Part shown: positions 15,960-24,608 of the stretch, in pieces | Numbering within the stretch: position 1 is the stretch's first letter | Layout of the letters: every line of letters begins with the position of its first letter | Source: Promethearchaeota archaeon | GTDB lineage: Archaea > Asgardarchaeota > Lokiarchaeia > Sigyniarchaeales > SOKP01 | Length of the DNA stretch: 32,806 bases | Direction of reading: 5' to 3' | Assembly (NCBI GenBank): GCA_016839915.1 | Contig: JAEOTH010000103.1 | Span: 1 to 32,806, forward strand | Notes under the pieces: model-generated | Told to the model about the DNA's origin: nothing | Databases searched by the model: none | What the model saw: only the letters and a program-made list of their open reading frames with translations | Program-made: the position numbers and the translations under genes

Positions 15960-16517
15960 TTAGAGAAAAACAAATATTAATGATGTTAAAATGTTTAATA
16001 TCCCCGTTATAAAATATATTAATCTCCAAGATTCTCCCATAGTCAAAATCAATAAATAGGAAATTGCTATCCAAATCAATGCACTTATTGGTAAGATCAT
16101 TACATACCGTGAATTTTCATATTTATTCTCCACTTTATCAATGGTATATTTTGTAATAGCTGGGAGATAAAAAGCAGTTGCAATACCAGTAATGATAAAT
16201 ACTAAAATTACTATTTCCCATAAATAAATGAAACTTGCATAAACACAACTAAATCCTATTATTAACGCGCCTATAATTAAGATATGTGATTTTGCTACCT
16301 TTTCCACGAATTTCATTGAAGTAATGAATATCACTGTAAATAAAATAAAACTCAAAGCCATCAAATTAGCAAACCCTATGTTATCTATAAAAATTGACCA
16401 ATGAGATTCAAGAATCCAAGTATTCAAAAACGTTAAGAGATTCAGAGTTGGTCCTGCAAAAATATTACATACAATAGCCACAGGTATAAAAAATTTTACA
16501 ATAACTAGTTTCTCCAT
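15960..16517 (-). CDS. MFS-type transporter, N-terminal half only
   Basis: The 185 residues form about six membrane segments, with a polar loop after the fourth containing Lys-Tyr-Thr-Ile-Asp-Lys-Val-Glu-Asn-Lys. That matches one six-helix half of a major facilitator superfamily protein. The frame stops after the sixth segment; the following bases contain no second half in any frame up to the TrmB gene. It may be a truncated relic, or a half-size protein working as a dimer. Substrate is unknown. Its position next to a TrmB regulator suggests a lost sugar or solute uptake function. Confidence 0.6.
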   Translation of the reverse strand: MEKLVIVKFFIPVAIVCNIFAGPTLNLLTFLNTWILESHWSIFIDNIGFANLMALSFILFTVIFITSMKFVEKVAKSHILIIGALIIGFSCVYASFIYLWEIVILVFIITGIATAFYLPAITKYTIDKVENKYENSRYVMILPISALIWIAISYLLILTMGESWRLIYFITGILNILTSLIFVFL

Positions 16518-16704
16518 AATTAATCATTTTAATATGAACTCCTTAAAAAGTTTTTTTTAACAAAAAAAGAATTTTCACAATAAATATTTGATTATTTTTA
16601 ATCAAGCTACAGTGTTATACTCAAATAAGTAATATTTCTGCAATAAAAGAGCTAAAGGTATATTAAGCGGAAAAATTTATATTATAAAATTCAAAATATT
16701 TATT

Positions 16705-19230
16705 ATGTTAAACAAATCAAAATTAAACTTAACTGTTATTCTCCTAGTAATAGGGATAGGATTTGTACCTACTGGATTATTTATTAATGGACACATGAGG
16801 GATCAAATTGCTTCCGAAGTTTCTTCTATTCTAACATCAATTGAAGATGAAGTTGTAACTAAATTTGAAACTGAATATCTTGGTTTAGGGATTACGGAAG
16901 TTCTTCCTGCTATTTATGACGATCAAATTGAAGGTATAGAAATTGATTATGCTAGATTTGATGGGATTCCTCCGACCCTTCATTTCATTAAAAATCGGAC
17001 TTTGGAAATGTTGCCTTTATTTATTAATGCTTCCCGAGCTGCTGTAGCGTTAAATTATACAATATATAGAATAATGAAAGATAATTCTACGACTGAAGCA
17101 TTTGCCATAAATGCATTATTCAATAATTACACATTTCAAAACAACTTCTCATCTCCTATAGAAGGCATTTCAGAATTTATGACTGGTGAAATTTATAGTC
17201 TCAATTACACTTTTTCAACAATCTATAGATTATTACATGGGTATGAAATCGATGATGTTGTTTATCCTGGATTAATAACAGAACTCGAGTTGGGAAGTGG
17301 GCTTTCAAATTGGCTTCAGTTTTATTATAATGCAAAAGCTAATATTAGTAATTATAGAACATTAATACAAAGTGTTTACGCCTGTACATGGTCCTCTGGT
17401 CAACTGCAAAACCTCTCTAGATATATCACATCATATTTATGGGAAATTGTAGTAAAAGCTGAATATACGCCAACTTATACTCTTGAGGAGTATGCAGAAT
17501 TATTTTTTTATGATCAATGGGCTAATGTTTCAATGAGATTCGGAGGTATTAATTTGAGATGGATAGCCCCAGAAGAAATTCTAGGTGGTCTTTGGGGATG
17601 GGAGGTTGGAAGAGCAAATCCCATAAATATATCGTATTATTCTGCTGTCAATCTTTGGGATTCCCTTAATGGGTCATCCTTTATCAATGAGTCTGGAATC
17701 CAGAAATGGATAGATGCTGCTGCTGGAAACTCAACTATTGCAGATGAATTAAAGACTATTTTTAAATTAAATGATGAGTCAATAGCAAGGATTTTTACAT
17801 GGTTAACAATAACTATAAGAATTAATATATTGCCAGCGGTTTATTCTCTTCCCCCCCCTACTGGAATTGGAATGTTAATCGGGGATTATGCGGACATATT
17901 ATATTTGCAACAATGGGCTAACGGTACACGCAATGAGGAAGGACTTGCATTTGATTATTTTGAAAGCCAAATTGTAAGACCTAATGGTGATGCTGGAGTT
18001 TTATGGTCATTTCCACTCTCAGGTAATCATTATGAACATATTGATGAAATTGTAAGTCAACCAAATGAGGGTACCGCGGATAATATTGCTACTGGTTTTG
18101 GAGATGATGGAGAATCAGAAACTTTTGATATGGAAACAATTTCTCTTCCTGCCACGGGAACCGTTTCCGAGATAGAGGTATGGATTTATGGGTATGATGT
18201 TTATGGCACTGATAATATGACTGTAGATATAAATATGAATGTATGGCAAGGAGCTCAAATTGTTCCTATGGCTAATGAAAGTGCTTGGTATAGTGTAATA
18301 TTTCCTATTGATGCTGCTAATGGTACAAATGCCCATCTTGATGATTTACAAGTGAGATTTACAGCAGGGGCAAATGTTGATGGTATTCTTAATCATTATA
18401 TTTTAGCCATGTATGCAAAAGTTACCTATGAAGTAATAGTAAGAGGATTTGAAGTAGGAATTCCAATTAAAACTAATATTTCCCTAAATACTGCATTTGA
18501 TCTCCTTGATACTTCAAATGATTCATCTTTTATTCATAGAAATGGGATACTAAATTGGATTGAAGCATTTGAAGGAAATGTAAGTGCTCAGACTGAAATT
18601 ATGACATTGTTTAATCTAGACCTTACACAGTTAAATATGTTAACTAATTGGTTATTTACTTCATTTAGATTCGACTTTATGCCAGCTGTAGCATATGATT
18701 TAACACGAAATACAATGACAACTTTTGCTCAATCTGAGTTCTTTCGTCAATGGTCTGATGGGGATCTCTTTAAAAATGGAATAGAAGCAGGTCCAGCATT
18801 AGGTTTAGATTCAATTATTGGATGGGAATTAGGTATTCCAACTAAAACTAATATCGATGAAACTATATCTCAAACATTATGGGGATATACAAGCATTGCT
18901 GATCCCCTAAGAGCAGAAAAAGTTGCCAATTCATTAGTTAATAGGAAAGGTATATCAAACTGGTTCAAAGCAATAGAACGAGGAGATTACTACAATATTC
19001 TACAAAATCTTTTCACGCTAACTAATAATCAAATGGATGCAATTCTAACTTGGTTAGTAAGAATTAGAGAAACATTTGCTTTACCTATTGCTCAAATAAA
19101 GTATAACTTACCAGTTGATCATTACACTTTTGGTGATTTATTCTTCATGGGTTTCTTAATTACGGGAGGTATTTTTGGGGGTCTTGGAGTTCTTGGTGCA
19201 ATTTTAATAGCGATTTCTAAAAGAAAGTAA
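16705..19230 (+). CDS. large repeat-containing surface protein with membrane segments at both ends
   Basis: The 841 residues begin with a membrane segment (about 8-27) and end with another (about 812-835) followed by a short Lys/Arg tail, so the long middle part should be outside the cell with both ends cytosolic. The ectodomain holds three copies of a roughly 90-110-residue unit, each opening with Trp/Phe-Glu-Val/Leu-Gly and 'Lys-Thr-Asn-Ile' or similar, then 'Gly-Ile-x-x-Trp' and 'Trp-Leu' helices, and closing near Leu/Met-Pro-Ala-Val/Ile. A 'Gln-Trp-Ala/Ser' motif recurs between copies. A beta-sandwich-like insert (about 445-575) sits between the first two. The two-anchor topology is like CD36/LIMP-2 scavenger receptors, but I cannot confirm homology. 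Confidence 0.75.
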   Translation: MLNKSKLNLTVILLVIGIGFVPTGLFINGHMRDQIASEVSSILTSIEDEVVTKFETEYLGLGITEVLPAIYDDQIEGIEIDYARFDGIPPTLHFIKNRTLEMLPLFINASRAAVALNYTIYRIMKDNSTTEAFAINALFNNYTFQNNFSSPIEGISEFMTGEIYSLNYTFSTIYRLLHGYEIDDVVYPGLITELELGSGLSNWLQFYYNAKANISNYRTLIQSVYACTWSSGQLQNLSRYITSYLWEIVVKAEYTPTYTLEEYAELFFYDQWANVSMRFGGINLRWIAPEEILGGLWGWEVGRANPINISYYSAVNLWDSLNGSSFINESGIQKWIDAAAGNSTIADELKTIFKLNDESIARIFTWLTITIRINILPAVYSLPPPTGIGMLIGDYADILYLQQWANGTRNEEGLAFDYFESQIVRPNGDAGVLWSFPLSGNHYEHIDEIVSQPNEGTADNIATGFGDDGESETFDMETISLPATGTVSEIEVWIYGYDVYGTDNMTVDINMNVWQGAQIVPMANESAWYSVIFPIDAANGTNAHLDDLQVRFTAGANVDGILNHYILAMYAKVTYEVIVRGFEVGIPIKTNISLNTAFDLLDTSNDSSFIHRNGILNWIEAFEGNVSAQTEIMTLFNLDLTQLNMLTNWLFTSFRFDFMPAVAYDLTRNTMTTFAQSEFFRQWSDGDLFKNGIEAGPALGLDSIIGWELGIPTKTNIDETISQTLWGYTSIADPLRAEKVANSLVNRKGISNWFKAIERGDYYNILQNLFTLTNNQMDAILTWLVRIRETFALPIAQIKYNLPVDHYTFGDLFFMGFLITGGIFGGLGVLGAILIAISKRK

Positions 19231-19535
19231 AAAAAGGATAGAATTTATTATTATTTTTTTCCTTTCAGTATTTTTTTTCCCCTTTATTATTGATGATTGT
19301 ATTTAAATCGGTTTATTGAAAAAAGATAATTATTTACTAAAATATTAATAGATTAATATATAAATATAAAGTTTTATAGACACGTAATTGTAACATTATA
19401 TACAAAATTTTGCAAAAAAAGAATAAAATTCAAGTTTTAATTAAAAGGAATTGGATAAATGATTCATTATATTTAAAAAATAAAAAAGATTATTATTAAA
19501 AATAGAATAAAAAATATAATTTGTGATAAAAGATA
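19231..19535. other. AT-rich intergenic region without a gene
   Basis: This stretch between the surface-protein gene and the Lrp gene is almost pure A/T. T-runs just after 19231 probably end the upstream transcript, and several TATA-like segments (for example around 19355-19375) may serve the Lrp gene. No ORF or clear hairpin is seen. Confidence 0.6.
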
Positions 19536-19955
19536 ATGGATATTGTTGACCTAAAAATTCTGGAATTACTTAATGAAAATAGTAGGATGTCATTTAATGA
19601 TATCTCTCAAAATGTAGGCAAAACTGAAGCAACAGTACGAAGAAGAGTCAAAAAATTAAGTGATGAGGGTATCATTAAAAAGTTTACAATTGAGTATAGT
19701 ATTGATAATAAACCACGTACAAGAGCTACAGTAAAAGTTGAACCTGATTTTAAGGAGATTAAAAGAATACTAAAAGCATTGTTAGAAATTGAAGAAATTA
19801 CGGATATTTGGAGACTATCAGGAGATTGTGGATTATTCATGAAAGTCGAAATTGAATCTATTGAAAAATTTAATCCATTGATTGAAGAAAAGATTTCCCC
19901 TATAACGGGAGTAAAAATAGTTGAAACTTGTTTTATAACTGATGTAATAAAATAA
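19536..19955 (+). CDS. Lrp/AsnC-family transcriptional regulator
   Basis: The 139-residue protein has an N-terminal AsnC-type helix-turn-helix: Asp-Leu-Lys-Ile-Leu-Glu-Leu-Leu-Asn-Glu-Asn-Ser-Arg (5-17) and Val-Gly-Lys-Thr-Glu-Ala-Thr-Val-Arg-Arg-Arg-Val (26-37). A C-terminal RAM/AsnC ligand domain (about 60-139) with Val-Lys-Val-Glu-Pro and Ser-Gly-Asp-Cys-Gly follows. Members form octamers and respond to amino acids. The ligand and targets are unknown. It stands alone, convergent with the next gene. Length is normal for the family. Confidence 0.92.
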   Translation: MDIVDLKILELLNENSRMSFNDISQNVGKTEATVRRRVKKLSDEGIIKKFTIEYSIDNKPRTRATVKVEPDFKEIKRILKALLEIEEITDIWRLSGDCGLFMKVEIESIEKFNPLIEEKISPITGVKIVETCFITDVIK

Positions 19956-19987
19956 GAAAAAATTGACAAAATAATTTTATAGCCTAA

Positions 19988-21370
19988 TTATTTTTCCAAA
20001 AGCTTACTAATAATATCAATCCTTTTTTTGGTTTTCTTTAAATCACTCTGGAGTTTTTTTGAACGCTTTACATATTCGTCGTCATTTAATTTTCCTGTAG
20101 AATGTTTTTTATCAATAAATTTCATTAAATCTTGAACAGAAGTTAACTTTGTTTCTAATCCTTCCTTTTCATTCTTAAGTTCTTTTTTAGATTTGCCTTT
20201 TGTTTTAAGTTTGGGAGCCGGTTTTATAGATTCTTCAGAGTCAATCATTTCTTTTTTTAAAGTTACCGGTTTAGGTGGTAAAGCAGTTAGTGTAGGATCT
20301 TCTTGAATATCGAGTCCAACACTAATTTTTTCTACAGTCGGAGGAACATCTATATCTTTTTCTTCAATTGACTCAATGAGTTGAGAATTATTAGGATTTG
20401 GTGTAATATTTGAACTTTCTATTTCAGAGATATCATTTTCTGAAGTTATAGCTTTTTTTATTAATTTATCAATTGTGGATTTAATTGTATTAATCTGATT
20501 TTGAAATATTTTTAATAACTCTACTAGTTCACTTTTTTTAGAAATTTTCATTGAAAAATCGATATCGATAGATTTTTTATCTGGAGGAGTATAAGATATA
20601 GGAACTTCTTGTTCTTCTGTTATTTTAGAAGGGATATCAGATGCTTGAGGAATAGGTACAGGTACATCTAAATTGGCTCTTAATTCCATTCGAAAGTCAG
20701 ATATAAGCCATTTGAAAATATTTAATGCTAATTGAGGATTATCATGACATTGAAAACTCCCACCTATTTTATCTCTAAAGATTTCATAACTTCCAATACA
20801 ACAGACTCTTCCATTTTCTGATTCTGAAACACAGATAAGAGGACAAGAGAAAGGTTCGGAAGTTTCATTCGAATCTGCTATTGAAAAAGCACCGCTTCCT
20901 ATAACAGAAAGAGAAGACCCGGATCTATAACATAGAGTACCTATCTCACTAGTAATTGGGTGTGGTATATTAAATGCAGAAATTAAAGGTATATTCTCTA
21001 ATCCTAAATTAATTCTGTCATCTAATACTTGGTCATTTTCAAAAGCAATGCCAAATTGCTCTGAAATTTCAGATAAATTACTTCCGCGTCCTCTATCTCC
21101 ACCTGCATGTGATAATAATAACAATCCTCCTCCAGAATTTTTAACCCAATTTACAATTGTGGTGATTTCTAGGGAAGAGAGTCTAGCAAAATCAGGGCAT
21201 ACAAACACAAGAATATCATAGGGTATCAAGGATTCTTCTGTAATAGGAACCTCTAAAAAATTATAACACACAAAATCATTTACATTCAGATAATCTCTAA
21301 GTTCAGTAAGATTTTCGTCAATTTTTCCTCTTGGTTTATGAGAAACATCAAACGCGATATGATATGACAT
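19988..21370 (-). CDS. GATase1-like/IFT52-type (GIFT) domain protein with C-terminal coiled coil
   Basis: The N-terminal 230 residues form an alpha/beta domain. It opens with His-Lys-Pro-Arg-Gly-Lys-Ile-Asp (11-18), has a Tyr-Asp-Ile-Leu-Val-Phe-Val-Cys-Pro strand near 51-59, and a Gly-Gly-Gly-Leu-Leu-Leu-Leu-Ser-His turn near 80-88. This is the class I glutamine-amidotransferase-like fold found in DUF4350/GldG proteins and in the GIFT domain of eukaryotic IFT52. No nucleophilic Cys triad is evident, so it is more likely a binding module. A Pro/Glu/Ser-rich linker and a charged coiled coil (about 380-460, Lys-Ser-Lys-Lys-Glu-Leu and similar) follow. The IFT52 link is fold-level and tentative. 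It lies upstream of nothing obvious in trafficking. Confidence 0.6.
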   Translation of the reverse strand: MSYHIAFDVSHKPRGKIDENLTELRDYLNVNDFVCYNFLEVPITEESLIPYDILVFVCPDFARLSSLEITTIVNWVKNSGGGLLLLSHAGGDRGRGSNLSEISEQFGIAFENDQVLDDRINLGLENIPLISAFNIPHPITSEIGTLCYRSGSSLSVIGSGAFSIADSNETSEPFSCPLICVSESENGRVCCIGSYEIFRDKIGGSFQCHDNPQLALNIFKWLISDFRMELRANLDVPVPIPQASDIPSKITEEQEVPISYTPPDKKSIDIDFSMKISKKSELVELLKIFQNQINTIKSTIDKLIKKAITSENDISEIESSNITPNPNNSQLIESIEEKDIDVPPTVEKISVGLDIQEDPTLTALPPKPVTLKKEMIDSEESIKPAPKLKTKGKSKKELKNEKEGLETKLTSVQDLMKFIDKKHSTGKLNDDEYVKRSKKLQSDLKKTKKRIDIISKLLEK

Positions 21371-21514
21371 TATAGATCATAAACTCTTTTTTTTATTTTT
21401 AAATTACTCAATTTCTTGTTATTATTATGTAGTATTTTAATATTTCTAGAATTAATATTTAATTATAATATATAGAAGTTATCTTTCCTGTTTTCCATGT
21501 TTTAGGAAAATTAT

Positions 21515-22612
21515 TTAATAAACGCTTTTATCACCAATAATCAAGTTATCTTTACTTATATTTTCGACTTTTACATTACTTCCGATTATCGAATTTTGCG
21601 ATATTATATTATTAAGATAAGCACTTGTTTCAACAACACAGTTCTCCATAATACAATTCTCAATATATGAATTATCACCAATAGAAATATAAGGACCAAT
21701 AACGGAATTTATTATTTTTGTATTTTTCCCAATAAAAATAGGATTTTTTAAAAATGATCTTTCGATGGTTATATTATTTTTTTGAAAATCATTCGATCTA
21801 CCAGCACCTTGCTCTAAAAGATACTTATTTCCCTTTAAAAGTTCAGAAGGACGACCAAAGTCCAGAATTCCTTGCTTTAATTCGACCGCAGCAATTTTAA
21901 ATCCCTGATCTACAAGATCCTGTAAACTATCGGTCATATAAACTTCTTTAGATTCATTACTTCTTTGATCCAAATATTTCTTAAGATTTTTAAAAAGAGC
22001 AAAGGTTGCAGTATTTGAAAATGAATATGGCCCCGCTATTGCCAAATTGGAGATATAGTCTTTTGGTTTTTCTACTAGTCTCTCGATTATACCATTTTTA
22101 TCTAGCTCAACTATTCCATAAGAGCTTGCATCTTCTTTTCGAACTTTCATTACGGTAATTATTCCATCTACATCAGACTCCCAATATTTATACATTAGAT
22201 AAGAATATTCATCCAGAGGTAACATATCACCTAAAAATATAAAAGAACCTTCTCTTTTATCTTCTTTCATATTTTGTAATTTTGTTTTCTTGAATCTTGT
22301 ATGTGCTAAATAAACGGCTTCCCCTAAGCCCCAATAGTATGGAGTGCCTTCTTCATATCCCCTCGGAATTTGTTCAATAAATGTTAGTTTAAATTTATCA
22401 CTATATTGTTTTTTTATATATTCCATGATTTGTCGTTTTTTATAACCTACTATTAAGATTAGTTCAGTATCTGAATCAAAAGTGTTGCTAAATTTACTTA
22501 TTATATGATCTAAAACTGTTTTTCCCGCAACTGTTAAGAATGCTTTTGGTTTACTTAATGTAAAAGGTCTTAACCTTGTACCAGTTCCCGCAATAGGTCC
22601 AATAATTTTCAT
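21515..22612 (-). CDS. sugar-phosphate nucleotidyltransferase with left-handed beta-helix tail
   Basis: The 365 residues start with the nucleotidyltransferase signature Gly-Thr-Gly-Thr-Arg-Leu-Arg-Pro (9-16) and Lys-Pro-Lys (21-25), followed by a Phe-Leu-Gly-Asp metal-binding motif in the middle and a Val-Glu-Lys-Pro motif. These are hallmarks of GlmU/RmlA/mannose-1-phosphate guanylyltransferase enzymes that make NDP-sugars. The C-terminal third (about 285-360) consists of isoleucine-rich hexapeptide turns (Ile-Gly-x-Asn), a left-handed beta-helix. The substrate is not determined; the product probably feeds glycan or glycolipid synthesis. The next gene on the strand ends 23 bases upstream of it. 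Confidence 0.9.
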   Translation of the reverse strand: MKIIGPIAGTGTRLRPFTLSKPKAFLTVAGKTVLDHIISKFSNTFDSDTELILIVGYKKRQIMEYIKKQYSDKFKLTFIEQIPRGYEEGTPYYWGLGEAVYLAHTRFKKTKLQNMKEDKREGSFIFLGDMLPLDEYSYLMYKYWESDVDGIITVMKVRKEDASSYGIVELDKNGIIERLVEKPKDYISNLAIAGPYSFSNTATFALFKNLKKYLDQRSNESKEVYMTDSLQDLVDQGFKIAAVELKQGILDFGRPSELLKGNKYLLEQGAGRSNDFQKNNITIERSFLKNPIFIGKNTKIINSVIGPYISIGDNSYIENCIMENCVVETSAYLNNIISQNSIIGSNVKVENISKDNLIIGDKSVY

Positions 22613-22635
22613 TTTCTTTAAGTTAAGTATACATA

Positions 22636-23412
22636 TTAATAAAATTTAGATTTATCTGAATCAAAAATCCTTTGCAAATATCCAAATAAGAGATCGAGAC
22701 CATTTTCCTCTTTAATCGAACAAGGGATTAATTCTGCAGTTGAGCCCATTTGAACAAAAACTTCTGATAAGTCCATTGATAATTCTCTAATCAATCCACT
22801 TTCTCTCTCGCTAGTAGATTCTTCTAATGCTTTAAAGTCTTGACTCCAATTCACAATCATTTCAATTTGATCTTCATCCAAAAGATCTACTTTAGAGAGA
22901 ATATTAATTTGAGGAATATCTCTAAAACGAAATTGTACTGAGGCGGCTAAAAGTAAAGTGGAAATAAAACCATTTGGTCTTAATACCAAATTGGAATCAA
23001 AAAGAAAACTAACTGATCGTTGAATTGACCCAAATCCTAGAGCGCTTGCTATAAGAGGTCCAGTTTCGCGAAAAGCAAATAATTCTAATTGCCCTGCTGT
23101 ATCTACTAAAATCCAATCTGCGTTAAAATCATCTATTTCGTCTTTTAAATCATCTAGGTAATTTACCATTAAATCAGACGCTAAGATCATCGCACCATTC
23201 GGACCCAATTCGTATTCTTCCATAACTTCTTCAAGAATAATGTAATCTCGAATATCTATATCAGGAGCATATGTTAAGATCCTTACCCCTGGATCTAGGT
23301 TTATAGTAATTGTGGCTATCTCAGGATCTCGATTCACAATATATTGTTTTAATTCACCTGTGAGAGTGGATTTCCCACTCCCTGCTGTTCCGATAAAATA
23401 ATTTAATAAAAT
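22636..23412 (-). CDS. GPN-loop GTPase with apparent ATT start
   Basis: The family signature is complete only if translation begins upstream of the first GTG (23337). The extended frame has the P-loop Gly-Thr-Ala-Gly-Ser-Gly-Lys-Ser-Thr (8-16), the Gly-Pro-Asn motif (70-72) that gives the family its name, Asp-Thr-Ala-Gly-Gln (104-108), and Ser-Lys-Val-Asp (guanine specificity). An in-frame TAA lies 9 bases upstream of the proposed ATT (23410-23412), and no ATG/GTG/TTG lies between it and the P-loop. A GAGGT ribosome-binding site is 8 bases from the ATT. Eukaryotic homologues (GPN1-3) help assemble RNA polymerases; archaeal ones are dimeric GTPases of unclear role. Length of 258 residues is normal. 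Confidence 0.9.
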   Translation of the reverse strand: MLLNYFIGTAGSGKSTLTGELKQYIVNRDPEIATITINLDPGVRILTYAPDIDIRDYIILEEVMEEYELGPNGAMILASDLMVNYLDDLKDEIDDFNADWILVDTAGQLELFAFRETGPLIASALGFGSIQRSVSFLFDSNLVLRPNGFISTLLLAASVQFRFRDIPQINILSKVDLLDEDQIEMIVNWSQDFKALEESTSERESGLIRELSMDLSEVFVQMGSTAELIPCSIKEENGLDLLFGYLQRIFDSDKSKFY

Positions 23413-23420
23413 TTTTTTTT

Positions 23421-23425
23421 ACCTC
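23421..23425 (-). promoter_or_regulatory. ribosome-binding site setting the ATT start of the GPN GTPase
   Basis: On the minus strand GAGGT is followed by eight A residues and then ATT. It complements the archaeal 16S 3' end and is ideally spaced from that ATT rather than from the GTG 75 bases further on. Confidence 0.65.
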
Positions 23426-23486
23426 AATTGAATTAACAAATCCTATTTATTATTTAATACTGAATTAAAAAAAAAGATTTATAGTT

Positions 23487-24458
23487 TTAGTTTGGTTTTT
23501 TTAAGTCTTCCAATGATAATTTCGTCTTTTTTTTATCTTCTTGCTGTTTAATTAGATTATTTAAGAATTTATCTTTTCTTTTCACTATTTCTTCATCAGA
23601 AAGTATCATCCTTTTAAGGTCTTCTTCACTCATAGGTTTTAGAATATCTTTTACATTAAATGCTGAATTTTTTTCAATAGTTGTTTGAAAAATCGATTTC
23701 ATTTCTTTTATTACTAAAATTTTTGCGGAGGGCGCTCCACTTTGCAGCAAATTAGGTTTAGAAGGAGTTCTAGTAATTCTTTCAATACCTGTTTCTTGAT
23801 TCCTTTTAACTGGAATTGAGGGGAGAAACTGAGTATTATTGAAGCTCATGTTTTTCAATATAGCAGCTAAATTTTTTAATTGTTCTTCAATATTTTTTAA
23901 AGTCTTATTGCTTTCACTGACTATTGAAATCATAGAAAAATCTTCAGGAATATTTTCAACTCTTTTCTTTTCATAAATGACAGTCCTTTTCTGTTCACTT
24001 TTATTAAAATCTGTTTTAATTTCTTCGTAGATTTTTTCTTGAGTAAAAGTACTTCTAAGATTTTTTTTAGAGCTTAAATCTTCAATCTCGAATCCAATAT
24101 AACAATCATCATTATATTCAATTTCTGATATTTTAAACCTCTCTTCGAATGAATGATCAATTCTTTGGCCTGAATTGAGGAAAACATGCAGACGTAAAAT
24201 CTTAATTTGAAGATCTTCAAGATTATTTATCAAATCTAAATCAACTGTGAAAGCGAATGTGTCATTTGAATGATAAACTTTTTTTATAGAAATAAGGTAA
24301 GGTGGTTCTTTGTAGAATACTTCTTTTTTTGAAATTTCAAATTGTAGATTTAAGCGTCTTATATTGTTGGGGAGGTATACTTGTTTTTCGTTCTCTTCTT
24401 TTTTGAATTCTAAAAAAAGTTTCTTTTGGTCGTCCCAAAAAACTTGGAACAGTTCCAT
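23487..24458 (-). CDS. hypothetical protein with N-terminal beta domain and charged coiled-coil tail
   Basis: A 323-residue protein of no recognised family. The first 130 residues alternate short hydrophobic strands and charged turns (Gln-Val-Phe-Trp-Asp-Asp, Pro-Pro-Tyr-Leu-Ile-Ser-Ile), suggesting a beta-sandwich. A coiled-coil-like segment occurs at about 180-210 (Asn-Lys-Thr-Leu-Lys-Asn-Ile-Glu-Glu-Gln-Leu). The end is Lys/Glu-rich with Asp-Asp-like turns and 'Met-Ser-Glu-Glu-Asp-Leu'. No signal peptide or membrane segment is seen. It lies directly upstream of the GPN GTPase on the same strand. Confidence 0.65.
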   Translation of the reverse strand: MELFQVFWDDQKKLFLEFKKEENEKQVYLPNNIRRLNLQFEISKKEVFYKEPPYLISIKKVYHSNDTFAFTVDLDLINNLEDLQIKILRLHVFLNSGQRIDHSFEERFKISEIEYNDDCYIGFEIEDLSSKKNLRSTFTQEKIYEEIKTDFNKSEQKRTVIYEKKRVENIPEDFSMISIVSESNKTLKNIEEQLKNLAAILKNMSFNNTQFLPSIPVKRNQETGIERITRTPSKPNLLQSGAPSAKILVIKEMKSIFQTTIEKNSAFNVKDILKPMSEEDLKRMILSDEEIVKRKDKFLNNLIKQQEDKKKTKLSLEDLKKPN

Positions 24459-24608
24459 TATAGTTTGAAATCCTCAATCTTGTATTTAGATCTTACAACT
24501 TACCGAATTTGAGGATATTAAGTAGGAATATCTTTAAAATATGTTGAGATGCTTAAATTATTGATTTTTAGTATTATTCAAATCAATGAATTATTCAACT
24601 TTATTATG

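Noticed and set aside
19607-19969. 120-codon minus-strand frame
   Set aside because: It is antisense to the Lrp regulator, whose motifs are clear.
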